A stretch of 64,000 nt of DNA from Xanthobacteraceae bacterium (GTDB lineage: Bacteria > Pseudomonadota > Alphaproteobacteria > Rhizobiales > Xanthobacteraceae). The notes under the pieces were generated by a model. That model saw only the letters and a program-made list of their open reading frames with translations. It did not search any database and had not been told where the DNA came from. The stretch spans positions 62,001-126,000 of the forward strand of contig JAIENY010000004.1 in NCBI GenBank assembly GCA_019750915.1, written 5' to 3'. Both the position numbers and the translations under genes were made by a program. This document shows, piece after piece, positions 33,858 to 42,644 of this stretch (its first letter is position 1; each line of letters opens with the position of its first letter).

Positions 33858-35651
33858 TCAGGCTCGCGCTGAGGTGTAAGCCCGCCAGCCTCCAAAATCG
33901 GAAATATCCTCTGCGTTGTTCAGCACGGTCGGCTCGACAAGAAACCCTTTGACCTCGCGCCGGTCAGAAAGTCTGATCGTGCCGATCGACAGAGGCGGCG
34001 GGATGGCCGCGACAAACTTGCCGAATGCCTCCGCGGACAAGGCCCAAAGTTCAAGTGCCACGGACGAACCGGTGCCGCTCTCCACTCGGATCAATCCTGG
34101 CTTCGATGGCGATGTGCCGTTGAGCGCATAGAGCCTGTAAGACTTGTCGGTCGCGGTCGCCTCCAGAAAACGGGCATTCAATGCACGCAGTTCGCCGTTC
34201 AACGGCATACCGGTGAGATGCGCGCCAACCACCGCAAGAACGATCTCATCCTTCATCACGGTCTTGGGCAAAGCCGGTAGCTCCGGCTGCACCGTACCAA
34301 GACCACCGAGCGTCAGGCCGGTATCGGCATGGAAGGAGCGGCCGATGCTGGCCAAAAGCGCATCCTCCCCGGCCTTTGCGAGCAGAGTAATGCCAAACGG
34401 AATGCCGTCATCGCGCATCGACGCGGGGATCGCGAGCCCGCACATGTCGAGCAGGTTGACGAAGTTGGTATAGGTGCCGTTGCGGCTGTTCAGCTCAATC
34501 GGATTCTTCAGAACTTCATCGACCGTGTAGGCCGATGGCGCGGTCGGCACCGCCATCACGTCGAACGCCGCAAAAGTCTGCTCGCTGATACGGCGCATGT
34601 CTTCGAGCTTGTACAGCGCGCCGAAAGTGTCCGCCGCGCTGATGTTCGCGCCCTTCATGGTGATTTCGCGTGTCACAGGATGCACCGCATCCGGCGATTT
34701 CGTCAGAAGGTCACGAATCACGAAGTAGCGCTCGGCCACCCAGGGCCCGCTGTAGAGCAACAGCGCCAGCTCGTAGAACGGCTCGATATCAAATTCGACC
34801 AGCTTGGCGCCGAGCTTCTTGAGCCGTTCGAGCGCAGCGTCGTAACCTTTCGACGCCTTCTCGTCCCCGAAGAACTTCAATTGCTTCTTGAACGGGACGC
34901 CGATGCGCACGCCTTCCGGAAATGCGCCGGGCGAGCCAACAGACCGGCGCCGCGAATAAGGATCTGCCGCGTCGAAACCTGCGACCACCTTGAGGGCGGT
35001 CATCGCGTCATCCACCGTGAGCGTGAAGATTGAAACGGTATCGAGCGTCCGGCAGGCCGGAAGAACCCCCGACGCCGAAAGCAGTCCGAGGGTCGGTTTC
35101 AGCCCCACAATATTGTTGAGCATCGCCGGGACACGGCCCGACCCTGCCGTGTCGGTGCCGAGCGACAACGGCACCAGACCTGCGCCCACCGCGACCGCCG
35201 ATCCCGAACTCGAGCCTCCCGGCACAAGATCGCTTTTCACCGAATTGCGGGGAATGCCGTAGGGCGAACGCACACCGACGAGTCCTGTTGCGAACTGATC
35301 GAGATTGGTCTTGCCGATGATGAGCGCGCCCGCCTCCTTCAAGCGGCGCACGACAGTGGCATCTTGCTGCGGATTGTAAGTGAAAGCCGGACAAGCGGCC
35401 GTCGTGGGCAAACCGGCAACATCGATATTGTCCTTCACCGCCACCGGCACGCCGAACAACGGCAGATGCGAAACGCCGCGCTTCGAAAGCGCCTCGGCCT
35501 CCGCCACGACATCCTTCTCCTCACGCAGGGTGATGAACGTCGCTGGATCGTTATAGTCGCGAATCCGCTTGAACGTCCTCGCCACAGTCTCGGCCGGATT
35601 CGTCGTTCCGGCACGATGCGCAGCAACTATGGCAGCAATGGTTTCGCTCAT
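33858..35651 (-). CDS. atzF: Allophanate hydrolase (amidase signature family)
   Basis: A 597-residue enzyme. The amidase-signature catalytic triad is visible: K73 in PVAVKDNID, the cis-Ser in GGSSSGS (about 149), and the nucleophile S171 in DTAGSGR. The C-terminal domain of about 170 residues matches the AtzF extension that completes allophanate breakdown to ammonia and carbon dioxide. No urea carboxylase or cyanurate hydrolase gene lies in the window, so the source of allophanate is elsewhere. It is divergent from a NitT/TauT-type ABC transporter across 368 bp, which suggests joint control and import of a nitrogen compound. Confidence 0.9.
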   Translation of the reverse strand: MSETIAAIVAAHRAGTTNPAETVARTFKRIRDYNDPATFITLREEKDVVAEAEALSKRGVSHLPLFGVPVAVKDNIDVAGLPTTAACPAFTYNPQQDATVVRRLKEAGALIIGKTNLDQFATGLVGVRSPYGIPRNSVKSDLVPGGSSSGSAVAVGAGLVPLSLGTDTAGSGRVPAMLNNIVGLKPTLGLLSASGVLPACRTLDTVSIFTLTVDDAMTALKVVAGFDAADPYSRRRSVGSPGAFPEGVRIGVPFKKQLKFFGDEKASKGYDAALERLKKLGAKLVEFDIEPFYELALLLYSGPWVAERYFVIRDLLTKSPDAVHPVTREITMKGANISAADTFGALYKLEDMRRISEQTFAAFDVMAVPTAPSAYTVDEVLKNPIELNSRNGTYTNFVNLLDMCGLAIPASMRDDGIPFGITLLAKAGEDALLASIGRSFHADTGLTLGGLGTVQPELPALPKTVMKDEIVLAVVGAHLTGMPLNGELRALNARFLEATATDKSYRLYALNGTSPSKPGLIRVESGTGSSVALELWALSAEAFGKFVAAIPPPLSIGTIRLSDRREVKGFLVEPTVLNNAEDISDFGGWRAYTSARA

Positions 35652-36019
35652 ACCTCATCCCTTATCGCGGCAACGTGCTTGCCCGCACAATCCCGCCTGG
35701 ACGACACGGCAATCGCCGCTCCGGCAGTTGGTGCCGTCCGCCCGTCCCCGTTTTGTCAACACGAATTCCGGCTGACGGGTTGTCAGCCAGGGCCTTTGTG
35801 CCTTCCACCGCTGCAATTTTCCAGCCGTTTCCGCACGGGTCCAATAGCCAGCTAAGGTCCGTTGGATTCACACCAAAATCCTGGAACTGCACAGCGAATA
35901 AGCAATCATCACATCTGGTTGCACGGGTTAAGCGCGGCCCACCCGCGCGAATTGAGGAATTCGCCCGGTACATTCGGCATACTTGTTGCTTCCTCTCTCT
36001 GTAACTGAGGGAGTCGATC
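35652..36019. promoter_or_regulatory. Divergent control region atzF / ABC transporter
   Basis: 368 bp with no supported gene. Promoters for both divergent units must lie here. No sigma-54 pair (GG-N10-GC in a good context) or riboswitch was recognised by eye. Confidence 0.45.
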
Positions 36020-36967
36020 ATGATCCGCCGCCGTGAATTCCTTGCTGGTGTCGGCGCCAGCCTCGTCTTTTCCCCCGCCATCGTTCGTGCCGACGAACCC
36101 GTGGTCCTGCGAGCCGGCGCGCTCAAGCTGATCCACTCCATCGCGCCTTATTTTTATGATCAGTTCGTCCCGGCCGGCTACAAGATCGAAATCATCCCGT
36201 TCGAAACACCGACCGAATGCAAAAATGCGGTCGTCACCAAATCGGTCGATTTCGGCGCATTCGGTATCGCCGCGGGCACGCTGGGTGCCGCAGCAGGCGA
36301 GCCTCTCGTCATCGTCACATCGTGCTGCAATCGCGGCATGGGGATCATCGGCAAGAAAGAAGAGAACCTGAAGACAATTCAGGATCTCAAGGGCAAACGG
36401 GTCGCCGTCTTCCCCGGCACCACGCAGGAGGTGTTCTTCCTTGAACGACTGCGAATGGAAGGCATGTCGATCAAGGACGTGCAGCCGGTCCGCATCTCCT
36501 TCAGTGAAATGCATATCGCGCTCGCCCGCGGCGATATCGACGCGTATGTCGGCGCTGAACCTGCCCCCGGTGTTTCGCTGTCGACTGGCGTCGGCACCCT
36601 TATCGAATACCCCTATTCGACCGCAATGGGCTCACTCAACATGGTGTGCGGCACCCATCGTGATCTGATCACGGAAAAGCCCGAGATCATCAAAACCCTG
36701 GTCGGCATTCACCAGCGCGCGACAGACTTCGCGGCATCTCACAAGGCCGAGACTATCGCGATGGCGTCCGCCAAGCTGGGGCAGAAGAAAGAGGCGTTGG
36801 AAATATCGCTTCCAAATGTCGAACTCACCTGGAAACTCGATCCCGACCAGATCGAACGCGCCAAGATCTATGCCGATCACATGCTTACACTTAAGCAGAT
36901 CAAGCGGCTGCCCGATTTTGCGACTTTCATTGACACAAGTTTCGTCGATGCTGTGAAGCCGACATGA
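36020..36967 (+). CDS. ABC transporter substrate-binding protein, NMT1/SsuA-like
   Basis: A 315-residue periplasmic binding protein with a twin-arginine-like signal (RRREFLAGVGASLVFS). The body is the two-lobe fold of the NitT/TauT family (nitrate, sulfonates, pyrimidine precursors). GAGGGAG precedes the ATG. First gene of a three-gene transporter; the permease begins 2 bases after its stop. Ligand unknown; the divergent allophanate hydrolase suggests a nitrogen compound, by context only. Confidence 0.85.
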   Translation: MIRRREFLAGVGASLVFSPAIVRADEPVVLRAGALKLIHSIAPYFYDQFVPAGYKIEIIPFETPTECKNAVVTKSVDFGAFGIAAGTLGAAAGEPLVIVTSCCNRGMGIIGKKEENLKTIQDLKGKRVAVFPGTTQEVFFLERLRMEGMSIKDVQPVRISFSEMHIALARGDIDAYVGAEPAPGVSLSTGVGTLIEYPYSTAMGSLNMVCGTHRDLITEKPEIIKTLVGIHQRATDFAASHKAETIAMASAKLGQKKEALEISLPNVELTWKLDPDQIERAKIYADHMLTLKQIKRLPDFATFIDTSFVDAVKPT

Positions 36968-36968
36968 C

Positions 36969-37832
36969 ATGAGCGCGATCGTCTCGCATAACAGTGACAG
37001 CGCTACCGCTCCGGTTCAGCCCGAGGCCACTTCGGTGTGGCGGAAGAATGTCTGGCCGCGGCTGAAACCCGGCTTGCTTGCGGTGACGTTCCCATTGTTG
37101 ATGCTGGCGTTCTGGCAACTTGCCACCGCCGGCAACTCCGCGAGCCTGATCCCGACGCCCTACGACGTATGGCAGGAAATGCGTGATCTTGCCGTCGGCG
37201 GCATCAACGACGACGCTTACAGCGGCACGCTGCTGACGCATCTGATCGCTTCCGTGAGCCGCGTCTATGGCGGATTTGCACTTGCGTTGATCGTGGCGCT
37301 GCCGCTCGGCATGCTGATCGGTCGCGTGCCGCTAATCCGCCAGATCGTCGAACCGAGCGTGCAGATCCTGCGGCCGGTGCCGGTGACGGCATGGCTGCCG
37401 CTTTCAATGATCATTTTCGGTCTCGGCCCACGCTCGGCGTTCTTCCTGGTGTTTCTGGGCGCGTTCTATCCGATTCTTATCAACACCATTTTCGGCGTGC
37501 GCTCGGTAGAGCCACGACTGTTCGAGGCCGCTTCCATGCTTGGGTGCACCGGTTCGGCCCAGTTCTTCCATGTTGTGCTGCCGGCAGCATTGCCTTCGAT
37601 CTTCACCGGCATGCGACTCGGCCTCGGTTTCGCGTGGGTCGTGATCGTGGTCGGAGAAATGACCGGCGTACCCACCGGTCTTGGCGCCATCATCATGGAA
37701 GCGCGGCAGTTATCACGGACGGAGATCGTCATCTGCGGAATGATCACGATCGGCGTCGCCGGTTTTCTCTCCGACTGGCTGATCATGAAGATCGGACGCC
37801 GCCTGCTCTCGTGGAGTCCGGCACATGGCTGA
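36969..37832 (+). CDS. ABC transporter permease, NitT/TauT family
   Basis: A 287-residue protein with about six helices. The EAA loop is visible in RLFEAASMLGCTGSAQFFHVV. It is typical of the SsuC/TauC permease class. It overlaps the ATPase gene by 8 bp and follows the binding protein gene almost without gap, so it is an obligate part of one import complex. Confidence 0.88.
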   Translation: MSAIVSHNSDSATAPVQPEATSVWRKNVWPRLKPGLLAVTFPLLMLAFWQLATAGNSASLIPTPYDVWQEMRDLAVGGINDDAYSGTLLTHLIASVSRVYGGFALALIVALPLGMLIGRVPLIRQIVEPSVQILRPVPVTAWLPLSMIIFGLGPRSAFFLVFLGAFYPILINTIFGVRSVEPRLFEAASMLGCTGSAQFFHVVLPAALPSIFTGMRLGLGFAWVVIVVGEMTGVPTGLGAIIMEARQLSRTEIVICGMITIGVAGFLSDWLIMKIGRRLLSWSPAHG

Positions 37833-38604
37833 TAACGCTCTTCCCATTCTCGACATCAAAAACGTCAGCAAGACGTTTGTGCAGAACGGCCAATCGTTCG
37901 AGGCGTTGCGCGGCGCCAATCTCACTGTCCGCAAGGGCGAGTTTATCTGCCTGATCGGCGCGTCGGGCTGCGGCAAGTCGACTTTGCTGCGAATGGCCGC
38001 TGGGTTCGAGACGCCGACGACAGGCGATGTCCTGATGTGGGGCATGCCGGTATCCGGCCCCGGCCCGACGCGCGGCATGGTGTTTCAGGACTACGGCCTG
38101 TTTCCCTGGCTGACCGTGCGCGACAACATCGGCTTTGGCCCGAAATCATGCGGGCGGCCGAAGGCCGAAGTGAAGGAGACGGCCGAGAAATTCATCGAGC
38201 TGGTCGGGCTGCAGCATTTTGCCAATGCCTATCCGCATCAATTGTCGGGCGGCATGAAGCAGCGCGTAGCGATCGCGCGCGTGCTGGCGAACGAGGCCGA
38301 ACTCGTGCTGATGGACGAACCGTTCGGCGCACTCGATGCAATGACGCGCGAACGCCTGCAGGATGAACTTGTACAGATCTGGGCACGAACCGGACTGACC
38401 GTGCTGTTCGTGACTCACGCGATCGACGAAGCGGTGTTTCTGGCCGATCGCGTGGTGGTAATGTCGCCGGGACCCGGTCGCATCGACAACGAATATACAA
38501 TCAATTTGCCACGTCCCCGCGACATGGCGAGCGACGAGTTCAACGAGTGGCGGCGGCTTCTCTCGTCACAACTTCACAGTCATCATGGCCGCAAAGTCGC
38601 ATGA
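37825..38604 (+). CDS. ABC transporter ATPase, NitT/TauT family
   Basis: A 259-residue ATPase. Walker A is GASGCGKST, the Q-loop is in VFQDYGLFPW, the ABC signature is LSGGMKQR, Walker B is LVLMDEPFGALD, and the switch His is in VTHAIDEA. All the motifs needed for ATP hydrolysis are present. It drives the import complex encoded by the two upstream genes. Confidence 0.92.
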   Translation: MADNALPILDIKNVSKTFVQNGQSFEALRGANLTVRKGEFICLIGASGCGKSTLLRMAAGFETPTTGDVLMWGMPVSGPGPTRGMVFQDYGLFPWLTVRDNIGFGPKSCGRPKAEVKETAEKFIELVGLQHFANAYPHQLSGGMKQRVAIARVLANEAELVLMDEPFGALDAMTRERLQDELVQIWARTGLTVLFVTHAIDEAVFLADRVVVMSPGPGRIDNEYTINLPRPRDMASDEFNEWRRLLSSQLHSHHGRKVA

Positions 38605-38667
38605 TTACGATCGCGTAATCAGGGCGGCGTGATTTACGGCCTGTGAAATTTTTCGTATCTTGCGTGG

Positions 38668-39609
38668 ATGCACAGCAACATTCGCGAACTCGAGCTTGTC
38701 GTCAAGGAAATCGCCGATGAGATGGCTCAGCGGGCCGACCGCGGCGAGGTCGCAAGCTATATCCCCGAGCTGGCCTGCATCGATTCAGGTCATTTCGGAA
38801 TTGTGGTCATCGATGCCGACGGCCTGATCGCGGCAGCGGGCGATTGTGACGTCCCCTTCTCCATCCAGAGCATCTCGAAAGTTTTCACGCTGACGCTCGC
38901 GCTGGGCAAGGTAGGTAACCGGCTGTGGCGACATGTCGGACGCGAACCATCGGGAAGCCCGTTCAACTCGATCGTTCAGCTCGAGCGCGAACGCGGCGTT
39001 CCGCGCAATCCCTTCATCAATGCCGGTGCCATTGCCGTTACGGATCAGATCTTATCGGGCCATCAGCCAAAAGAGGCGCTGGGCGAAATACTGCGCTTCA
39101 TGCAGTTTCTGGCGGGTGATGATTCCATCATGATCGACGAAAAGGTTGCAGCCTCCGAACAGCGTACCGGCTTTCGCAACGTCGCGCTCACCAACTACAT
39201 GAAGTCGTTCGGCGTGATCGAGAACCCCGTCGATTTCACGCTCGGGGTTTATTTCCATCACTGCGCCATTTCGATGTCCTGTCGGCAACTGGCGATGGCT
39301 GGGCGCTTCCTGGCGCATTCAGGTATCAATCCATCGACCGGACACACCGTTGTTCAGGCCGAGCGAGCGCGGCGCATCAATGCCCTGATGCTGACGTGCG
39401 GACACTATGACGGTTCGGGAGAATTCGCCTACCGCGTTGGGCTTCCCGGAAAGAGTGGTGTTGGCGGTGGTATTCTCGCGGTCGCTCCAGGCAAGGCCTC
39501 GATCGCCGTCTGGGCACCAGGTCTCGACGCCAACGGCAACTCTCACCTCGGCCGCATCGCGCTCGAAGCTCTGACCAAGCGCATGGGCTGGTCGATCTTC
39601 GGCGCGTGA
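38668..39609 (+). CDS. glsA: Glutaminase GlsA
   Basis: A 313-residue enzyme with the serine-dependent beta-lactamase-like fold. The catalytic S68-I-S-K71 (SxxK) is in [11 protein letters not shown]. Conserved strings NPFINAGAI and [20 protein letters not shown] are present. It hydrolyses glutamine to glutamate and ammonia. It lies 63 bp after the ABC transporter and 0.9 kb from the glutamine synthetase that runs the reverse direction of glutamine flow. Confidence 0.93.
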   Translation: MHSNIRELELVVKEIADEMAQRADRGEVASYIPELACIDSGHFGIVVIDADGLIAAAGDCDVPFSIQSISKVFTLTLALGKVGNRLWRHVGREPSGSPFNSIVQLERERGVPRNPFINAGAIAVTDQILSGHQPKEALGEILRFMQFLAGDDSIMIDEKVAASEQRTGFRNVALTNYMKSFGVIENPVDFTLGVYFHHCAISMSCRQLAMAGRFLAHSGINPSTGHTVVQAERARRINALMLTCGHYDGSGEFAYRVGLPGKSGVGGGILAVAPGKASIAVWAPGLDANGNSHLGRIALEALTKRMGWSIFGA

Positions 39610-39619
39610 CACGCGGCGT

Positions 39620-39880
39620 TCAGTGATGCGGAAACGTCAGCGGTACGACAACCGGCTTCTTCTGCTGAGCTTCACGGGAGGTTCGCTGCGACTCACGAAT
39701 GGCTTCTTCGTGATACCAGCTACCGGCCGATGCGACGCCAATAACAGCCTCGCCATAAAGCCGTGTATTCAAATCCGGGCTCAACCGGCGCGGAGTGCCT
39801 GCAGCGGTGCGGCCCCCGACAGGAAATTGATAAATCGTCGCTGATTCTTGGCCATTGTTACGGCCCATATTCGTAGGCAT
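39620..39880 (-). CDS. DUF2735 small protein
   Basis: An 86-residue soluble protein with the DUF2735 hallmarks ATIYQFPVGGR near the N-terminus and GSWYHEEAI in the middle. In rhizobia this small family is commonly encoded beside glutamine synthetase II, as here (divergent from glnII). GGAG lies seven bases before the ATG. Function is not established; a link to nitrogen control or glutamine synthetase activity is inference from recurrent neighbourhood. Confidence 0.8.
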   Translation of the reverse strand: MPTNMGRNNGQESATIYQFPVGGRTAAGTPRRLSPDLNTRLYGEAVIGVASAGSWYHEEAIRESQRTSREAQQKKPVVVPLTFPHH

Positions 39881-40472
39881 TTCTTATTCTCCGCTTGTTC
39901 GTCCTCGTGACTCTCCTCTGAACGCGACACGACACTTCTCGATGATGTTGCGCCTCGATCGTTAACGATCTTTTCCCCATAACGCTCCGGACAGGATTCG
40001 TTACCGGGTCCGCTGATATTGGACGCGCCCAAGCAAAGTGCAATGTGACTAATAAAAAAACAGCGATTAGCTATAATTTTGGGCAGTAAAATTTTTCTGC
40101 CTTTCAGGCGTCATAGCCTTGGCGAGGCAACACTTACTCCAGCGCGGTAGTTCCGTTGCGGGAGGAAATACCTTCGCGGGCGGCCCCAACTGGCGGTTTT
40201 TTAATCAGCCATTTGGAGTTGCTGAGGATTTACTGCCTCGATTGAACGCGGTCGCCGGGAAAGCCAAAAACCTGAGCTGACGGGCCTCCCTCAAACTCCG
40301 TCGGCCGCGTCACTTTAGCGCAATTGGCATGTTAAATGCTTGTTAAGGTCCGGCCGTTGTTGGCCGGGTAAACAACGCGCGGGCTCCGCCTTTGGGATGT
40401 CCTTGGAATTTTTTTTGGGGGGTTTCTTCGGGGTTCTCCAGCTCGCGTATCGTCAACTCAAGAGAGACCGAA
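39881..40472. promoter_or_regulatory. Long divergent control region DUF2735 / glnII
   Basis: 592 bp without a protein gene. It contains the sigma-54-type promoter of glnII at 40324-40341 and a long glnII leader. A free TATAAT sits at 40072-40077, and a T6 run after a G/C-rich stretch lies near 40195-40201, which leaves room for a short untranslated RNA. No glutamine riboswitch was recognised. Confidence 0.45.
40324..40341 (+). promoter_or_regulatory. Sigma-54-type promoter of glnII
   Basis: TTGGCATGTTAAATGCTT has GG and GC exactly 10 bases apart, the invariant spacing of -24/-12 promoters, and is close to the TTGGCACG-N4-TTGC consensus. It lies about 132 bp upstream of the glnII ATG. glnII is a known RpoN/NtrC target in rhizobia. 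No clear NtrC palindrome was found nearby. Confidence 0.7.
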
Positions 40473-41507
40473 ATGACAAAGTATAAACTCGAGTACATTT
40501 GGCTGGACGGCTATACGCCGGTGCCAAGTCTGCGAGGAAAGACGCAGCTCAAGGAATTCGACGCATTCCCGACACTTGAACAACTTCCGCTTTGGGGTTT
40601 TGACGGCAGCTCGACCAATCAGGCCGAGGGTCACAGCTCGGATTGCGTTCTGAAGCCGGTTGCCGTTTATCCGGACGCAGCGCGCGTTAACGGCGCTCTC
40701 GTGATGTGCGAAGTGATGATGCCCGACGGCAAGACTCCGCATTCGACGAACAAGCGCGCCACCATCCTTGACGACCCGGGCGCATGGTTCGGATTCGAGC
40801 AGGAATACTTCTTCTACAAGGACGGCCGTCCTCTCGGCTTCCCGACCGAAGGCTACCCAGCTCCGCAGGGTCCCTACTACACCGGCGTCGGTTACAAGAA
40901 CGTCGGTTCGGTTGCACGCGAGATCGTCGAGGAACATCTCAATCTCTGTCTCGCCGCCGGCATCAACCACGAAGGCATCAACGCCGAGGTGGCGAAGGGC
41001 CAGTGGGAATTCCAGATTTTCGGCAAAGGCTCCAAGAAGGCCGCTGACGAAATGTGGATGGCTCGCTACCTGCTCCTCCGTCTGACGGAAAAGTACGGCG
41101 TCGATATCGAATTCCACTGCAAACCGCTTGGCGATACCGACTGGAACGGCTCGGGCATGCACGCCAACTTCTCGACGGCTTACATGCGTGAGACAGGCGG
41201 CAAGGAATACTTCGAAAAGCTGATGAAGCAGTTCGACAAGAACCTCCACGACCACATCGCCGTCTATGGTCCGGACAATGACAAGCGACTGACCGGCAAG
41301 CACGAAACCGCGCCGTGGAACAAGTTCAGCTACGGCGTTGCTGACCGAGGCGCCTCGATCCGCGTGCCGCACTCCTTCGTCAACAACGGCTACAAGGGCT
41401 ATCTCGAAGACCGCCGCCCGAACTCTCAGGGCGACCCCTACGCCATTGCTTCCCAGATCCTGAAGACGATCTCGGAAGTTTCGACGGACGCCAAAGCCGC
41501 AGCCTGA
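40473..41507 (+). CDS. glnII: Glutamine synthetase type II
   Basis: A 344-residue GSII, the eukaryote-like octameric class. It begins MTKYKLEYIWLDG. Class strings FDGSSTNQAEGHSSD and GFEQEYFFY (metal-binding Glu), NGSGMHANFST and RGASIRVP (ATP and glutamate sites) are present. It lacks the adenylylation loop of GSI, so control is mainly transcriptional. ATG at 40473 starts the conserved N-terminus; the frame upstream is leader. It is followed by a strong terminator. Confidence 0.96.
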   Translation: MTKYKLEYIWLDGYTPVPSLRGKTQLKEFDAFPTLEQLPLWGFDGSSTNQAEGHSSDCVLKPVAVYPDAARVNGALVMCEVMMPDGKTPHSTNKRATILDDPGAWFGFEQEYFFYKDGRPLGFPTEGYPAPQGPYYTGVGYKNVGSVAREIVEEHLNLCLAAGINHEGINAEVAKGQWEFQIFGKGSKKAADEMWMARYLLLRLTEKYGVDIEFHCKPLGDTDWNGSGMHANFSTAYMRETGGKEYFEKLMKQFDKNLHDHIAVYGPDNDKRLTGKHETAPWNKFSYGVADRGASIRVPHSFVNNGYKGYLEDRRPNSQGDPYAIASQILKTISEVSTDAKAAA

Positions 41508-41589
41508 TTGCTAGGTTTGCGTCACGGCGGGATGGTCCAAGGTCCGCGCCGTGACGTCTACTTTGCTCTCTCCTCCCTTGAGCAAGATT

Positions 41590-41625
41590 CGGCGGTAGAA
41601 GCTAAGCTTCTACCGCCGCTTTTTT
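41590..41625 (+). terminator. glnII terminator
   Basis: A perfect 13-bp stem CGGCGGTAGAAGC / GCTTCTACCGCCG with a TAA loop is followed by C and six T residues. It separates glnII from the amidotransferase gene 40 bp further on. Confidence 0.93.
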
Positions 41626-41663
41626 GTGTCTAAGAAGGTGTCGTAGAGTCGTCGAGGATCGAA

Positions 41664-42398
41664 ATGCGTATTCTGGTTTTTCAGCACGTCGATGTGGAAC
41701 ATCCCGGCGTGTTTCGCGAGTTCTGGAACGAGGCTGGCGATGAACTGGTCGCCGTCGAACTCGACCAGGGCGAGACGATTCCTCCGCTCGAGGATTTCGA
41801 CCTGCTGGTGGTGATGGGCGGTCCTCAGGATGTCTGGCAGGAAGACCGTTTCCCCTGGTTGATCGAAGAAAAGGCCGCGATCCGCCGCTGGGTGAAGGAT
41901 CTCGGCAAACCTTATCTTGGGATCTGCCTTGGCCATCAGCTGCTCGGCGAGGCGCTTGGCGGTAAGGTAGAAAAGATGAGCGGCCCGGAAGTCGGATTGA
42001 CGCAGGTGCAGCTTACACCGGCCGGCCAGCAAGACCCGGTGCTGGCAGGATTTCCGCGACAGGTCGAAAGCTTCCAGTGGCACGGCGCGGAAGTTGCGAC
42101 ACCACCCGAAGGCGCGGTGGTGCTGGCGTCGAACGAAGCCTGTGCCGTTCAGGCCATGCGGTGGGGCGAGCATGCCTATGGCTTTCAGTATCATTGCGAG
42201 ATCGAGATTTCGACCGTCGATGACTGGGAGGCGATTCCGGAATACAAGGCGAGCCTGATCAAGGCGCTTGGCGAGGACAAGGCCAACGGCCTTGCAAACG
42301 AGGTGATGCCGCGACTGCCGCACTTCCGCGCCGCCGCCCTGAAGCTCAATCAAAACTTCATGAAACTGTTGAAAAACGCTGCAGCAACAACCGCTTGA
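41664..42398 (+). CDS. Class I glutamine amidotransferase (GMP synthase-like domain)
   Basis: A 244-residue stand-alone amidotransferase domain with the full triad: C88 in LGICLGHQLLG, H177 and E179 in YHCEIE. It has no synthetase partner domain, so the acceptor is unknown; related proteins include gamma-glutamyl hydrolases of polyamine degradation and GuaA-like enzymes. GAGGATC precedes the ATG. The glnII terminator upstream makes it a separate unit, though it sits in the glutamine neighbourhood. Confidence 0.85.
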   Translation: MRILVFQHVDVEHPGVFREFWNEAGDELVAVELDQGETIPPLEDFDLLVVMGGPQDVWQEDRFPWLIEEKAAIRRWVKDLGKPYLGICLGHQLLGEALGGKVEKMSGPEVGLTQVQLTPAGQQDPVLAGFPRQVESFQWHGAEVATPPEGAVVLASNEACAVQAMRWGEHAYGFQYHCEIEISTVDDWEAIPEYKASLIKALGEDKANGLANEVMPRLPHFRAAALKLNQNFMKLLKNAAATTA

Positions 42399-42644
42399 TT
42401 CGACCCGCTGCAGTCAAAGCAGAACCTTAGGTCTTTCTGACTTTGGTCGAGCATGCCTTGGCGAACCTCGTCTTGAGTACTACCTCAGGACGCTCGCGTG
42501 CCTTCCTTCGCGCGCGGAAGCCTTTTGCCCTTTGCCCTAGCCTTGACCACGGCGGCCCCGAATGACGGATCGCTGTCGTCTCGCGGTGTTGTCGGGGAGG
42601 CATAAGGCCCAAACCGGCGGCCCTCTCGAATACGGATCAATCAC

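Noticed and set aside
42427-42612. 61-codon basic frame upstream of the aldo/keto reductase (minus)
   Set aside because: Composition is plausible for a small basic protein, but there is no ribosome site and no recognisable domain; too weak to list.
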